DNA from: Ardenticatenaceae bacterium
GTDB taxonomy: Bacteria; Chloroflexota; Anaerolineae; Promineifilales; Promineifilaceae
Assembly: GCA_020634315.1 (NCBI GenBank)
Contig: JACKBV010000001.1
Span: forward strand, 1-64,000
DNA: 64,000 nucleotides
Reading direction: 5' to 3'
Shown piece by piece: positions 53,577 to 62,280 of the stretch. The notes below the pieces were generated by a model that did no database searches, was not told the DNA's origin, and worked only from the letters and a program-made list of their open reading frames with translations. The stretch's first letter is position 1. Every line of letters begins with the position of its first letter. Made by a program: the position numbers and the translations under genes.

Positions 53577-54791
53577 ATGAACTTGCGATTTCCCCTTTTT
53601 ATTCTTTTGCTAACGGCGCTTTTGCTCAATGCATGTGGCGGTAATGAGAACACGGCCGTTTCTTCTCCCGCCGCGAACGAATCAGCAGCAGCGGCAACGG
53701 CCGTTCCTGAAACTGCGCCCACCGTTACCCCCATTGTGGACACCGCGGCAACCCTGCCCGTCCCGCCCACATTGGCCTCAGAGCCAACCGCTTCCCCCGC
53801 CCCGCCCACAGAAACCCCGGCTCCAGACAACACACTCCTGTTTGCCGCCGATTTCACCGACCGTAACCCGCTGACCGGGGAAATAGTCGCGGATACGGCC
53901 GTACTCGCCCGCCGCCCCTTAGAAATCAAACTCTCCAACGCACCCGCCATCTACACACGGCCACAATCCGGCCTCAACGATGCCGATTGGATCTTTGAAC
54001 ACACCACCGAAGGCGCAATCACCCGCTTCAGCGCCATCTTCTATGGCAAAACCCCACCCAAAATTGGCCCCGTGCGCAGCGCCCGCCTCATTGACCTCGA
54101 ACTGCCCGCCATGTTTGATGCTGGCCTCGTTTTCTCTGGAGCCAGCGCTGGCGTGCGCCAACGCCTCTACAGTTCCGACTTCGCCAACCGCATCAACGAA
54201 GCAGGCTACGGCCTTTACCGCACCGGCGAAGACAAACCGCTCGAACACACCCTCTATGGCAATCCAGAACAACTTTGGCAATATTTAGACAACGTTGGCG
54301 AAAACACACCGCCCAACTTCGGCACCTTTCTCACCTTCAGCGAAGCCGCGCCAGAAGGCGGCACGCCGGCCACTTATCTCGCTGTAGATTACCAATGGAC
54401 AAATGTCGAGTGGAAATATGATGAGGAAAGTGGCAAATATCTGCGCTGGGCTGATGGCGAAATCCACGCTGATGGCAATACCCTGGAGCAGGTTGCGGTG
54501 GCAAACGTCGTCGTCATCTCCCCATATCACGTCGAAGACCCAACCATCTGTGAAGAAATTCGGGATGGCGTTTGTGCGCATCTCTCGGTGCAAATTCAGC
54601 TTTGGGGCAGCGGCAATGGCGCTGTTTTCCGCGATGGACAACGCTACGACGTCGTCTGGCACCGCGAAGGGCGCAACGACTTGCTAACCTTCACCGACAG
54701 CGCCGGGAATCCCTTCCCGCTCAAAGTGGGCAACACCTGGGTACAACTTGTGCCTAGCTGGCTCACCGAGCCGTTAACGGTAGAGCCGTAA
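53577..54791 (+). CDS. DUF3048-family lipoprotein
   Basis: 404 residues from ATG 53577 (GAGGAA at 3 nt); the open frame upstream of it is unlikely to be translated. Lipobox LLNAC, then a Thr/Pro/Ala-rich linker. The body matches the DUF3048 (YerB-like) family: NPLTGEIVADTAVLARRPLE, VKLSNAPAIYTRPQSGLNDA (KLSNAP-region), ITRFSAIFYGKTPPKIGPVR, SARLIDLELPAMFDAGLVFSG, and the late WHREGRNDLLTFTDSAGNPF. Family members are widespread in Firmicutes and Chloroflexota; biochemical role unknown. A palindrome at 54815 separates it from the convergent sugar transferase. Confidence 0.87.
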   Translation: MNLRFPLFILLLTALLLNACGGNENTAVSSPAANESAAAATAVPETAPTVTPIVDTAATLPVPPTLASEPTASPAPPTETPAPDNTLLFAADFTDRNPLTGEIVADTAVLARRPLEIKLSNAPAIYTRPQSGLNDADWIFEHTTEGAITRFSAIFYGKTPPKIGPVRSARLIDLELPAMFDAGLVFSGASAGVRQRLYSSDFANRINEAGYGLYRTGEDKPLEHTLYGNPEQLWQYLDNVGENTPPNFGTFLTFSEAAPEGGTPATYLAVDYQWTNVEWKYDEESGKYLRWADGEIHADGNTLEQVAVANVVVISPYHVEDPTICEEIRDGVCAHLSVQIQLWGSGNGAVFRDGQRYDVVWHREGRNDLLTFTDSAGNPFPLKVGNTWVQLVPSWLTEPLTVEP

Positions 54792-54814
54792 TCGGTGATC
54801 GGTGATCGGTGATC

Positions 54815-54850
54815 GGTAATCGGTGATCGGTTTACTGATCACCGATTACC
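54815..54850. terminator. Perfect 14-bp hairpin between convergent genes
   Basis: GGTAATCGGTGATC and GATCACCGATTACC pair exactly around an 8-nt loop. It is preceded by a tandem GGTGATC array. It lies between the DUF3048 and sugar transferase stop codons and could end both transcripts; there is no long U-tract. Confidence 0.6.
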
Positions 54851-54862
54851 AACCAACCCCTC

Positions 54863-56350
54863 TTAATACGCGCCACGTCCGGCTATCACGGCAGGAATGG
54901 TGCGCATCAACAGGCTAATATCCAGCCAGATGGTCCAGTTCCGCACGTAAAACATGTCCAGGCGCACACGTTCATCATAGGCAATATCGGAACGGCCGCT
55001 AACCTGCCACATTCCTGTAATCCCCGGCCGCACCGTGAGCAAATTAATGTCCCACTTGCTGTACATCGCAATCTCTTCTGGCGCAATCATGCGCGGGCCA
55101 ATCAGCGACATCTCTTGCCGCAGCACATTCCAAAATTGAGGTAATTCATCCAGGCTGTAGTGTCGCAAGAAACGGCCGATCCGCGTAATCCGTGGATCAT
55201 CCTTCAGCTTATGATTCTGCGCCAACTCCGCCTGCAACTCCGGGTACTGCGCCAAAATTTCATCCCCATTCACATACATCGTGCGGAACTTAAAAGCATC
55301 AAATTGCTTCCCATTCATCCCCAACACACGGCGACGGTGAAAAATCGGCCCCGGCGAATCCAACTTTACAGCAAGAAGAATAACCAGGAAAAGGGGCAAT
55401 CCGATCAACATAAAAGGCAAAACAACCAGATAATCCAACACCAATTTGGCCGAACGGTTGATGCCAGTCAAACGGACTGTGTTCACACGAGTAAGCGGCA
55501 CAAACGCCACCTCACTCACTTCCAAACCCGTCGTGATAATCTCAAACAGTCCAGACGATAACCGTAAATTCAACCCTTTAACCACGCCATACGTCTTAAA
55601 CAACGTCAGCATCTCTTCACGCTTACAAGCGCTGGTACACACAATCAGCTCATCCACATTATGCTGACGGATAAATTGCGGCAGATACTTAACACGCCCC
55701 AACACCGGCACACCTGCCCAATGTGTGCCAGGTCGCCGCTGATCATCGGCAAACCCCACCACATACAATCCAGCTGAACGATGATGCAGCAGCTGTTCGG
55801 CCAACACGCGCCCTTCTTCATTAGCGCCAACAATAAGCGCTCGCGATAACAAAAAACCACGCTGCCGCAGCACATAAGCAATACGCCGCAGCCAGAAACG
55901 GCCGATACTCATGAAAAATATCGACAACCCCCAGGCCAACAGCAGCCACCACCGATCAACCAGTTGGTTTCGCTCCATAAACCCGCCAATCACCACAGAC
56001 AACATCCCTATCGTTGCCGCCCGCCATATCAGCCCATATTCGCGAAACCCATTAAGCAAATTTTTGGGGTTATACAAACCAAAAATACCAAATATAAGCA
56101 GCCATAATGGAATAAGTAAAAAGGTTAAAAAGCCATGGAACAATTGAATAAATGGGTCGGCTCCTCCTGTTAAATAGCGCAGCCGAAATGAAAACCAGAA
56201 GGCGAGTACCACCATCTGAAAATCAGTCAGCACCCAGGCAAGGATGAACAATCCCCACAACACACGTCCCGCAACTGGGCGTGCAGGCGCATAATCTTCT
56301 AATTCGGCATGTATTTGCTGCCACGAAATCGGAGAAATTTCTGACATCAC
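54863..56350 (-). CDS. Polyprenyl-phosphate sugar-1-phosphate transferase (WbaP/PssY-like)
   Basis: 495 residues. The N-terminal half has about four membrane helices and a CoA_binding_3-like Rossmann domain (ALIVGANEEGRVLAEQLLHH, VPVLGRVKYLPQFI). The C-terminal bacterial sugar transferase domain (from about 295) shows LVVLPFMLIGLPLFLVILLA, DSPGPIFHRRRVLGMNGKQF, DAFKFRTM, RIGRFLRHYSLDELPQFWNV and SLIGPRMIAPEE, then TGMWQVSGRSDIAYDERVRL. These transfer the first sugar phosphate to undecaprenyl phosphate in exopolysaccharide synthesis. The LCP enzyme at 43817 could use such glycans. No glycosyltransferase cluster follows here. Confidence 0.93.
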   Translation of the reverse strand: MMSEISPISWQQIHAELEDYAPARPVAGRVLWGLFILAWVLTDFQMVVLAFWFSFRLRYLTGGADPFIQLFHGFLTFLLIPLWLLIFGIFGLYNPKNLLNGFREYGLIWRAATIGMLSVVIGGFMERNQLVDRWWLLLAWGLSIFFMSIGRFWLRRIAYVLRQRGFLLSRALIVGANEEGRVLAEQLLHHRSAGLYVVGFADDQRRPGTHWAGVPVLGRVKYLPQFIRQHNVDELIVCTSACKREEMLTLFKTYGVVKGLNLRLSSGLFEIITTGLEVSEVAFVPLTRVNTVRLTGINRSAKLVLDYLVVLPFMLIGLPLFLVILLAVKLDSPGPIFHRRRVLGMNGKQFDAFKFRTMYVNGDEILAQYPELQAELAQNHKLKDDPRITRIGRFLRHYSLDELPQFWNVLRQEMSLIGPRMIAPEEIAMYSKWDINLLTVRPGITGMWQVSGRSDIAYDERVRLDMFYVRNWTIWLDISLLMRTIPAVIAGRGAY

Positions 56351-56404
56351 CCACTCCCTTTATAAGCAACCAACAACCAAAACAAAAAAGTCGCTGGTTC
56401 CTTA

Positions 56405-56560
56405 CTCACAGCCGCCCGCATAACTTCGTCAACTTAGTTGCGGACGGCTACGGATACTCCCTGGGGCGATTCCAAAGTTACAAAAGTCATCAGTGAGGAG
56501 GTGGGCACCTCCCGAGGGTCGTTGCCGATGTCTTTGGTACTACCCGTTACACTACGTAAA
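56405..56560. other. Structured intergenic region of unknown role
   Basis: It contains AGCCGCCCGCATAAC...GTTGCGGACGGCT (a stem with one mismatch), GAGGTGGGCACCTCC (a compact hairpin) and an outer CCAAAG...CTTTGG pair. It lies in the 290-bp gap between the divergent sugar transferase and DUF554 genes. The density of nested inverted repeats suggests an RNA element or operator, but I could not match it to a known riboswitch on either strand. Confidence 0.35.
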
Positions 56561-56643
56561 CCATTCATGCTTCGCCTAAAACAAAGTATCATTACATTTC
56601 AACTGCATAAAACATACAAATAACAGTATACAAAAGGCAAAAC

Positions 56644-57366
56644 ATGATAGGCACAATACTAAACGCAATCACCGTTTTAATCGGTGGTACTATAGGCACA
56701 TTGTTAGGCAGTCGCTTCCCACAACGTATGCAAGAAACTGTATTTGCCAGTTTAGGTTTGTTTACGCTGGCGATAGGCATAAGCAGCGCCTTAGTCACAA
56801 AAAACCCATTGATTGTATTGGGCAGCCTGGTTTTGGGTGCGCTGATTGGTGAAGCCATTAACCTGGAGATGAAACTGGAACGTTTTGGAGCCTGGTTGCA
56901 GCGTTTACTGGTGCGCGGTGACAGCCAAAGCCAAACTTCCCGTTTTGTGGAAGGGTTTGTGACGGCAAGCCTGGTTTTTTGTGTGGGGCCATTAACCATT
57001 CAGGGAGCCATTGAAGATGGCTTGTTGGGGGATTTCACCAAGTTGGCGATCAAATCGATGTTGGATGGGTTTGCGGCGCTGGCCTTTGCAACGACGCTGG
57101 GGCCAGGTGTTTTAGCTTCTATTGTGGTTATTCTGGGGTTCCAGGGAGGGATTTCATTGTTGGCGAGTCTGGGCAGTAATGTATTCACCGATCCGATGAT
57201 CACAGAATTGACGGCAACGGGTGGCGTTGTTTTACTGTCGATTGGGCTGCGTTTGTTAGAGATTAAACAAATTCGCGCGGCGAATTTGCTACCGGCTTTG
57301 TTTGTAGCGCCGTTGGCTATCGCATTGATGGATGTTTTGGGGATAACCTATTACCCTAATTTATAA
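56644..57366 (+). CDS. DUF554 membrane protein
   Basis: 240 residues with six to seven membrane segments and the family start MIGTILNAITVLIGGTIGTL, then GSLVLGALIGEAINLEMKLE, the signature SLVFCVGPLTIQGAIEDGLL, and LDGFAALAFATTLGPGVLAS. Homologues (YdfK/YqgA-like) are putative transporters of unknown substrate. ATG 56644 follows AAAGG. The gap upstream carries the structured region. Confidence 0.88.
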   Translation: MIGTILNAITVLIGGTIGTLLGSRFPQRMQETVFASLGLFTLAIGISSALVTKNPLIVLGSLVLGALIGEAINLEMKLERFGAWLQRLLVRGDSQSQTSRFVEGFVTASLVFCVGPLTIQGAIEDGLLGDFTKLAIKSMLDGFAALAFATTLGPGVLASIVVILGFQGGISLLASLGSNVFTDPMITELTATGGVVLLSIGLRLLEIKQIRAANLLPALFVAPLAIALMDVLGITYYPNL

Positions 57367-57388
57367 CAACGACAAGATCACATTGTGT

Positions 57389-57877
57389 TTAGCCGCGAAT
57401 GTGGGATTCATCAATACGGGAGCCAGTCCAGTGGCATTCCCGGCAAATGTAGCGGCGCAGGGGAATGCCGACAGCGCCAAAGGCATGATCAAGCCAGGTG
57501 CGATGAACACGGCTTAAGTTGTTGCCGCCACATTGGGGGCAAGTACGCGCCCACCATGTCTGCTGGTTGTTGATGCGCCAGCGCAGGCGAATGCTGCCAA
57601 TGAGAACGGCCGTTACCAGGGCTATTCCACCCAAACTTTGCGCCCCCTGCTCATGAAAAAACCACCAGCCCAAACCCGTTTCATAACGATGCGGATCAAC
57701 CAGCCATTGAAACGGGTCAACGAGCAGCATCATTCCCATCGCAAACAGGGTAACGATGATCAAATCCAGCCAATTGTTTAACAACCACCCACTCGGCACA
57801 AAAGAACGCCGCTGACCGCGCCGTGACCGGCGACGACGATATTCCCCACGATGAGGATCCCCCGGAATTTCGGACAT
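57389..57877 (-). CDS. Membrane protein with C-terminal zinc ribbon
   Basis: 162 residues: a basic N-terminus (RRRRSRRGQRRSF), two membrane helices (LDLIIVTLFAMGMMLLVDPF and LGGIALVTAVLIGSIRL) and a cytoplasmic zinc-ribbon with CPQCGG (about 115) and YICRECHW (about 143). No named family. It begins 6 bp after the downstream gene's stop codon region and is probably cotranscribed with 57884-58585. Confidence 0.7.
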   Translation of the reverse strand: MSEIPGDPHRGEYRRRRSRRGQRRSFVPSGWLLNNWLDLIIVTLFAMGMMLLVDPFQWLVDPHRYETGLGWWFFHEQGAQSLGGIALVTAVLIGSIRLRWRINNQQTWWARTCPQCGGNNLSRVHRTWLDHAFGAVGIPLRRYICRECHWTGSRIDESHIRG

Positions 57878-57883
57878 AACCGC

Positions 57884-58585
57884 CTACACTTGTGGGCACA
57901 AAATCCGACCACACCCACCACAATAAACGAGCTGCCCCTCATTAACTTCTTTGACTTTGTGCGCGGACACCGTCAAACGGCATCCGGTACACATGTTATC
58001 TTTTAGTCGCGCTACGGCGACCCCGCCCCGCTTTTGGCTTAAATTGTTGTACAGTGTCAGGTTATCTGCCGCGATGAGGGTTGTCTGCTGCTGACGCTGA
58101 CCTGTTAAGACATGTAAACGCAAAGCCAGTTCTTTTTGCTCTTGTTTTAAGCCAGCCTGCGCGTGCTGCCACTGCGTTTCAACTTTGGTTAACGCTTCTG
58201 TGGCCGCTTGATGTTCTGCTTCGGCATCCTCAATCAAGATCATCACTTCGAGCAGTTCATCTTCCAATGTGGAACGCCGCCGCCCAAGCGCCTGAATTTC
58301 ATTTTGTAAGTCGGATAGTTCTTTAGGGTTTTTGACATTACCGGAGTAAAGCCGATCTTCGGAGCGTTTGGCTTTGGCGTTTAAGCCTTCCAATTCCAGG
58401 CTGAGTTCTTTATGCTGTGTGCGCCATTTTTTCAGGGTGGCAACGGCCGTTTCCACCTGCTTCCTTGCCGCCAACAACACATCCGTCTCTTTCTGCGCCC
58501 GCAGCACCTCTGTCAGACGCTGCTTCTTTTCACGATATTCTGTGTCAATCTCTTGCAAACGATATAGCAATAATACCTGACTCAT
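57884..58585 (-). CDS. Coiled-coil zinc-ribbon protein (CdsZ/zf-RING_7 type)
   Basis: 233 residues from ATG 58585 (AAGGATG at 6 nt). The first 180 residues are long coiled-coil (LQEIDTEYREKKQRLTEVLR, ELSDLQNEIQALGRRRSTLE). The C-terminal ribbon has CTGC and YCGGCGRILC, the four-cysteine C4-type zinc ribbon. This is the CT398/CdsZ-like family, once thought to be involved in secretion but better viewed as a nucleic-acid or protein-interaction coiled coil. The upstream end of the open frame (17 codons) has no start context. Confidence 0.85.
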   Translation of the reverse strand: MSQVLLLYRLQEIDTEYREKKQRLTEVLRAQKETDVLLAARKQVETAVATLKKWRTQHKELSLELEGLNAKAKRSEDRLYSGNVKNPKELSDLQNEIQALGRRRSTLEDELLEVMILIEDAEAEHQAATEALTKVETQWQHAQAGLKQEQKELALRLHVLTGQRQQQTTLIAADNLTLYNNLSQKRGGVAVARLKDNMCTGCRLTVSAHKVKEVNEGQLVYCGGCGRILCPQV

Positions 58586-58781
58586 GAAACCATCCTTGAA
58601 GTCATGATGAAGGATGAAGGATAGGATGACATTCAATCCCTCGTGAAGCAGTTCATTTCATGTGCGACTTGCCTGTAAAAGCACTGTTCATTCTGCACAA
58701 ATTGTAGCACAAAAAGGGCGACAGAAAATTCATCGCGCATAATTCATCCTTCCCCCTTTCTTCGGGTATAATCCTCCCGTT

Positions 58782-59837
58782 ATGTTTGATAAATGGTTCG
58801 AACTCGCAGAACAATCCTACTCAGAAACAGACGCCGAATGGGACGCCTTTGTCGCCTCCCATCCGCATGGCAGTCTGCTGCAAACAACCGCCTGGGCACG
58901 GCTGAAAAACAATTTCGGCTGGTCGTCACAGCGCGTCTGGCTGCGCCACGAAGGCAAATTGGTAGCTGGCGCACAAATTTTGTTCAAATCGGTCGCCTTT
59001 GGTGTGGCCCGCATTGGCTACATCCCGCACGGCCCGCTGGCAACGTGGCAAGATGAAGCACAAACGGCCGTTCTCATGAACCAGATCGACCTGGCCGCCT
59101 ACGAGCGAAACGCAGGCTTCGTCAAGCTAGAGCCGCTGTTATGGCAAGACGAAATAGAAACGGCACAATGGCAGGCCATTTGCCAGCGCTATGCCTTGCA
59201 GCCAGCCGACACCATTCAGCCGCCGCGCACGGCCGTTTTAGATTTACGGCCGTCTCTCGATGACATTCTCGCCAGCATGAAACAAAAAACACGTTACAAC
59301 ATTCGCCTCGCCGAGAAAAAAGATGTCACGGTGCGCCAGGGCAGCATGGACGACCTGCCCATCTTCAGCCAACTCATGGCTGTCACCGGGGAGCGCGATG
59401 GCTTTGGGGTACACACCCCGCAATATTACAAACGCGCCTACGAGGTGTTTGCCCCGGAAGATGTTGCCTTGTTGATTGCCGAGTACGAGAAACGGCCGTT
59501 ATCTGCCGTCATGGCCTTCAAAAACGGGCCACGCGCCGCATACCTTTACGGCGCATCCGGCAATGACGAACGCAACCGCATGCCCAACTATGCCGTGCAG
59601 TGGGCGGCTGTCCAGTGGGCAAAGGCGCAAGGCTGCACCACATACGACCTGTGGGGCATTCCAGACGCCACACCCGACGAATTAGAAGCGCAATTTACCG
59701 AGCGCAGTGACGGCCTTTGGGGCGTTTACCGCTTCAAGCGCGGTTTTGGCGGCGACATCAAACGCACAGTCGGTGCCGTTGATCGCATCTACAACCAGCT
59801 GACCTACAAACTATACCAATGGAGACGAAATCGCTAA
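58782..59837 (+). CDS. FemAB-family peptidyltransferase, first copy
   Basis: 351 residues, two GNAT-like halves. N-terminal HPHGSLLQTTAWARLKNNFG, then GYIPHGPLATWQDE; the second half has MKQKTRYNIRLAEKK and YEVFAPEDVALLIAEYE, then AYLYGASGNDERNRMPNY and TYDLWGIPDATPD. These are typical of FemX/FemAB enzymes that add amino acids from aminoacyl-tRNA to the lipid II peptide. The YLYGAS block and the final LWGIP are conserved. It is followed directly by a paralogue, both on the plus strand. Confidence 0.88.
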   Translation: MFDKWFELAEQSYSETDAEWDAFVASHPHGSLLQTTAWARLKNNFGWSSQRVWLRHEGKLVAGAQILFKSVAFGVARIGYIPHGPLATWQDEAQTAVLMNQIDLAAYERNAGFVKLEPLLWQDEIETAQWQAICQRYALQPADTIQPPRTAVLDLRPSLDDILASMKQKTRYNIRLAEKKDVTVRQGSMDDLPIFSQLMAVTGERDGFGVHTPQYYKRAYEVFAPEDVALLIAEYEKRPLSAVMAFKNGPRAAYLYGASGNDERNRMPNYAVQWAAVQWAKAQGCTTYDLWGIPDATPDELEAQFTERSDGLWGVYRFKRGFGGDIKRTVGAVDRIYNQLTYKLYQWRRNR

Positions 59838-59869
59838 GCGGCCGCCACCGCTTAGCGCTTAGTAACCAC

Positions 59870-60961
59870 ATGTCTATCTATCGCGCATCCACCTTCAAAC
59901 GCGAAACCTCGCCAACAACCTGGGCACAAGCTCTGGCAAAACTGCCCCATGCCCACGCACTGCAAAGCTGGACCTGGGGCGCATTCAAAGCACGTTGGGG
60001 CTGGCAAATGCTGCCCTCGTTGATGACCATCGCCGAAAGCAGTTGGGAACCGGTCGCCGCCGCCATGATCTTAAAGCGGCAAGCGCCACGCCTGCCATTT
60101 TCTATTTTATATGTGCCGCGTGGCCCGGCGCTTAATTACAATGATCGCCCCCTGCGCAGCCAGGTGCTGGCGCAGTTGGAAAAGATCGCCCGCCAGGAAC
60201 GGGCGATTTTCATCAAGATTGACCCGGAAGTGGTATTGGCCTGGGGTGAGGAAGGGGAACGGCCGTCGCCCCTGGGCAGCTCATTGCACAAAGAGCTGCG
60301 CCAACGCGGCTGGCGCTTCTCTGCCGACCAGATTCAGTTTCGCAACACCGTCGAACTGCCCTTGGAAATGGATGAAGAAGCGTTACTCGCCAACATGCAC
60401 AGCAAGACACGCTATAACATCCGCCTCGCCGCGCGTAAAGGCATCACCATCCGGCGCGGCACGCCGGCCGACTTCCCAGCTATCGTCAACATGTATCAGG
60501 AAACGGCCGTTCGCGATAACTTCACCATCCGCCCCGAAGAATATTACCTGGACGCCTGGCAATCATTTTACGACGCGGGCATGGCCCAGCCACTGCTCGC
60601 CGAATTCGAGGGCGACCCCATCGCCGCCGTTGTCCTCATTCGCTTTGGCGAACGCGTCATCTACATGTACGGCGCATCCACCGAGAAAGAGCGCAACCGC
60701 ATGCCCAACCACTTGCTGCAATGGGAAGCCATTCGCTGGGCAAAGGAACAGGGAGCGGCCGTTTACGATTTCTGGGGCGCACCCAACGACTTTGTAGAAA
60801 CAGACAGCATGTGGGGCGTCTGGCGTTTTAAGCAAGGATTCAACGGCGAAGTTGTGCGCCACATTGGTGCCTGGGACTATCCTGCACGGCCGTTTTGGTA
60901 CTGGCTGTATACGGCCGTTATGCCCAAATACCTGAACTTTCTACGCTCAAAAAATACGTAA
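59870..60961 (+). CDS. FemAB-family peptidyltransferase, second copy
   Basis: 363 residues from ATG 59870; an earlier ATG (59819) lies in the end of the first gene, and neither has a clear ribosome site. It has the same domain order as its neighbour: HALQSWTWGAFKARWGWQML, YVPRGPALNYNDRPL, MHSKTRYNIRLAARKGI, YMYGASTEKERNRMPNHLL and VYDFWGAPND. The TRYNIRLA and RNRMPN blocks are near identical between the two, so this is a tandem duplication with divergence elsewhere. The likely role is adding successive residues to the cross-bridge. Confidence 0.87.
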   Translation: MSIYRASTFKRETSPTTWAQALAKLPHAHALQSWTWGAFKARWGWQMLPSLMTIAESSWEPVAAAMILKRQAPRLPFSILYVPRGPALNYNDRPLRSQVLAQLEKIARQERAIFIKIDPEVVLAWGEEGERPSPLGSSLHKELRQRGWRFSADQIQFRNTVELPLEMDEEALLANMHSKTRYNIRLAARKGITIRRGTPADFPAIVNMYQETAVRDNFTIRPEEYYLDAWQSFYDAGMAQPLLAEFEGDPIAAVVLIRFGERVIYMYGASTEKERNRMPNHLLQWEAIRWAKEQGAAVYDFWGAPNDFVETDSMWGVWRFKQGFNGEVVRHIGAWDYPARPFWYWLYTAVMPKYLNFLRSKNT

Positions 60962-61035
60962 CACAGGTTTCCTGTGGGTTTGTCGGAACCGCGTTCGCGC
61001 GAAAAACGGCTGAAGCCGTCACCACAAACTTATGG

Positions 61036-61056
61036 GGAGGCAAACCCTTTGCCTCC
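61036..61056. terminator. Hairpin after the FemAB genes
   Basis: GGAGGCAAA and TTTGCCTCC pair perfectly around a CCC loop, followed by CGCCTCTCTGCGCC words. It lies 75 bp after the second FemAB stop codon. The words resemble the reverse complement of 18610-18640. Confidence 0.5.
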
Positions 61057-61125
61057 TAACCTTTGCGCCTCTCTGCGCCTTTACACCTTTGCGTAAAATT
61101 CATATCTTGAAGGAGAAATAGCATC

Positions 61126-62199
61126 ATGAGCAGAACCATCGTCATCCTGGAAGGAGACCAAACCGGTCAAGAACTACTAGAAGAAGCCATCCGCGTCATC
61201 CAACCCGGCGTCATTCGCTACGAACTAGAATTTTTGCGTTTTGACCTCAGCCTGGAAAACCGGCGCAAGACGAACAACCAGGTCGTCTACGAAGCAGGCA
61301 AAGCCTTGCGCGAACACAGAGTCGGCTTGAAAGCGGCCACCATCACCCCCGAAACCAAAAACGATGTCGGCAGCCCCAACGCCATTTTGCGCGAGGCGAT
61401 GAATGCAGAAGTCATCCTGCGCACCGGTCGCCGCATCCCCGGCGTGCGCCCCGTCGGCGGCATTTACTCCCCCATCAGCGTCGTGCGCATGGCACGCGAC
61501 GACGCCTATGGCGCCAAGGAGTGGCGCGAAGGGGATGGCCTGGACGAAATGGCCTATCGCACTGAAAAAATCTCGCGCCGCGTTTGCCGTGCTGTCGCCG
61601 AATATGCGTTCCAACATGCACGCCGCACCGGTGCCAAAGTGTTTGGCGGCCCCAAATACACCGTCAGCCCTGTCTACGAAGGCATGTTCAAAGAGGAAAT
61701 GGACGCCGCTGCCGCCCGCTACGCCGATGTGCGCTACGAACCGCAGCTCATCGACGCCACATTGGCCCTGCTGCTTGCCACCACCGGCGAACCGCTCGTC
61801 ATCCCCTCCCTCAACCGTGATGGCGACCTGATCTCTGACATGGTGCTGCAAATGTTCGGCTCCATTGCTGGCTCCGAATCAATGGTCATTTCCGTTGATG
61901 ATGCCGGTATTGTTGACTGCGCCATGGCCGAAGCGCCACACGGCACAGCGCCTACGCTGCAAGGGCTGAATCGCGCCAACCCCATGGCAATGATTCTGGC
62001 CGCCGCCGGTCTCTTTGCTTTGATGAAAGATGAAGAATTGAAACGCGCCAGCCGTGCTATTTACGAAGCCACATTGGAAACAGCTTACGATGGCATCCGC
62101 ACGGCCGATATTGGCGGCACAGCCAACACAGACACCTTCACCAATGAAGTGATCCGTCGTGTCCGTGCCAAGTTGGAAGTGTGGTCGGCGTTGGCGTAA
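61126..62199 (+). CDS. Isocitrate/isopropylmalate dehydrogenase family protein
   Basis: 357 residues of the beta-decarboxylating dehydrogenase fold. ATG 61126 has GAAGGAG at 10 nt. The N-terminus VILEGDQTGQELLEEAI replaces the usual GDGIGPEV, while downstream blocks are clearer: LKAATITPETKNDVGSPNAI, RTGRRIPGVRPVGGIYSPIS, SLNRDGDLISDMVLQMFGSI and AEAPHGTAPTLQGLNRANPM. The substrate-binding arginines (R in RTGR and RIPG) and the metal aspartates (DGDLISD) are present. It likely oxidises isocitrate or a homologue with NAD(P); the unusual start motif leaves the substrate open. Confidence 0.85.
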   Translation: MSRTIVILEGDQTGQELLEEAIRVIQPGVIRYELEFLRFDLSLENRRKTNNQVVYEAGKALREHRVGLKAATITPETKNDVGSPNAILREAMNAEVILRTGRRIPGVRPVGGIYSPISVVRMARDDAYGAKEWREGDGLDEMAYRTEKISRRVCRAVAEYAFQHARRTGAKVFGGPKYTVSPVYEGMFKEEMDAAAARYADVRYEPQLIDATLALLLATTGEPLVIPSLNRDGDLISDMVLQMFGSIAGSESMVISVDDAGIVDCAMAEAPHGTAPTLQGLNRANPMAMILAAAGLFALMKDEELKRASRAIYEATLETAYDGIRTADIGGTANTDTFTNEVIRRVRAKLEVWSALA

Positions 62200-62280
62200 A
62201 GAGAGAAGTGTAGAGGGAAGAGGGATAAACGACTCTTCCCTCGCCAATTTTTGATCGCTGTCATATCAGAGGTATAGCTT

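Noticed and set aside
56438..56623. Small plus-strand frame in the structured intergenic region
   Set aside because: It crosses the inverted repeats, has no ribosome site and ends before the DUF554 gene; the region is better explained as non-coding.
58790..58810. GGTTCGAACTC-like word resembling a tRNA T-loop
   Set aside because: It encodes the start of the FemAB protein, and no acceptor or anticodon stems can be formed around it; no tRNA was found in the window.
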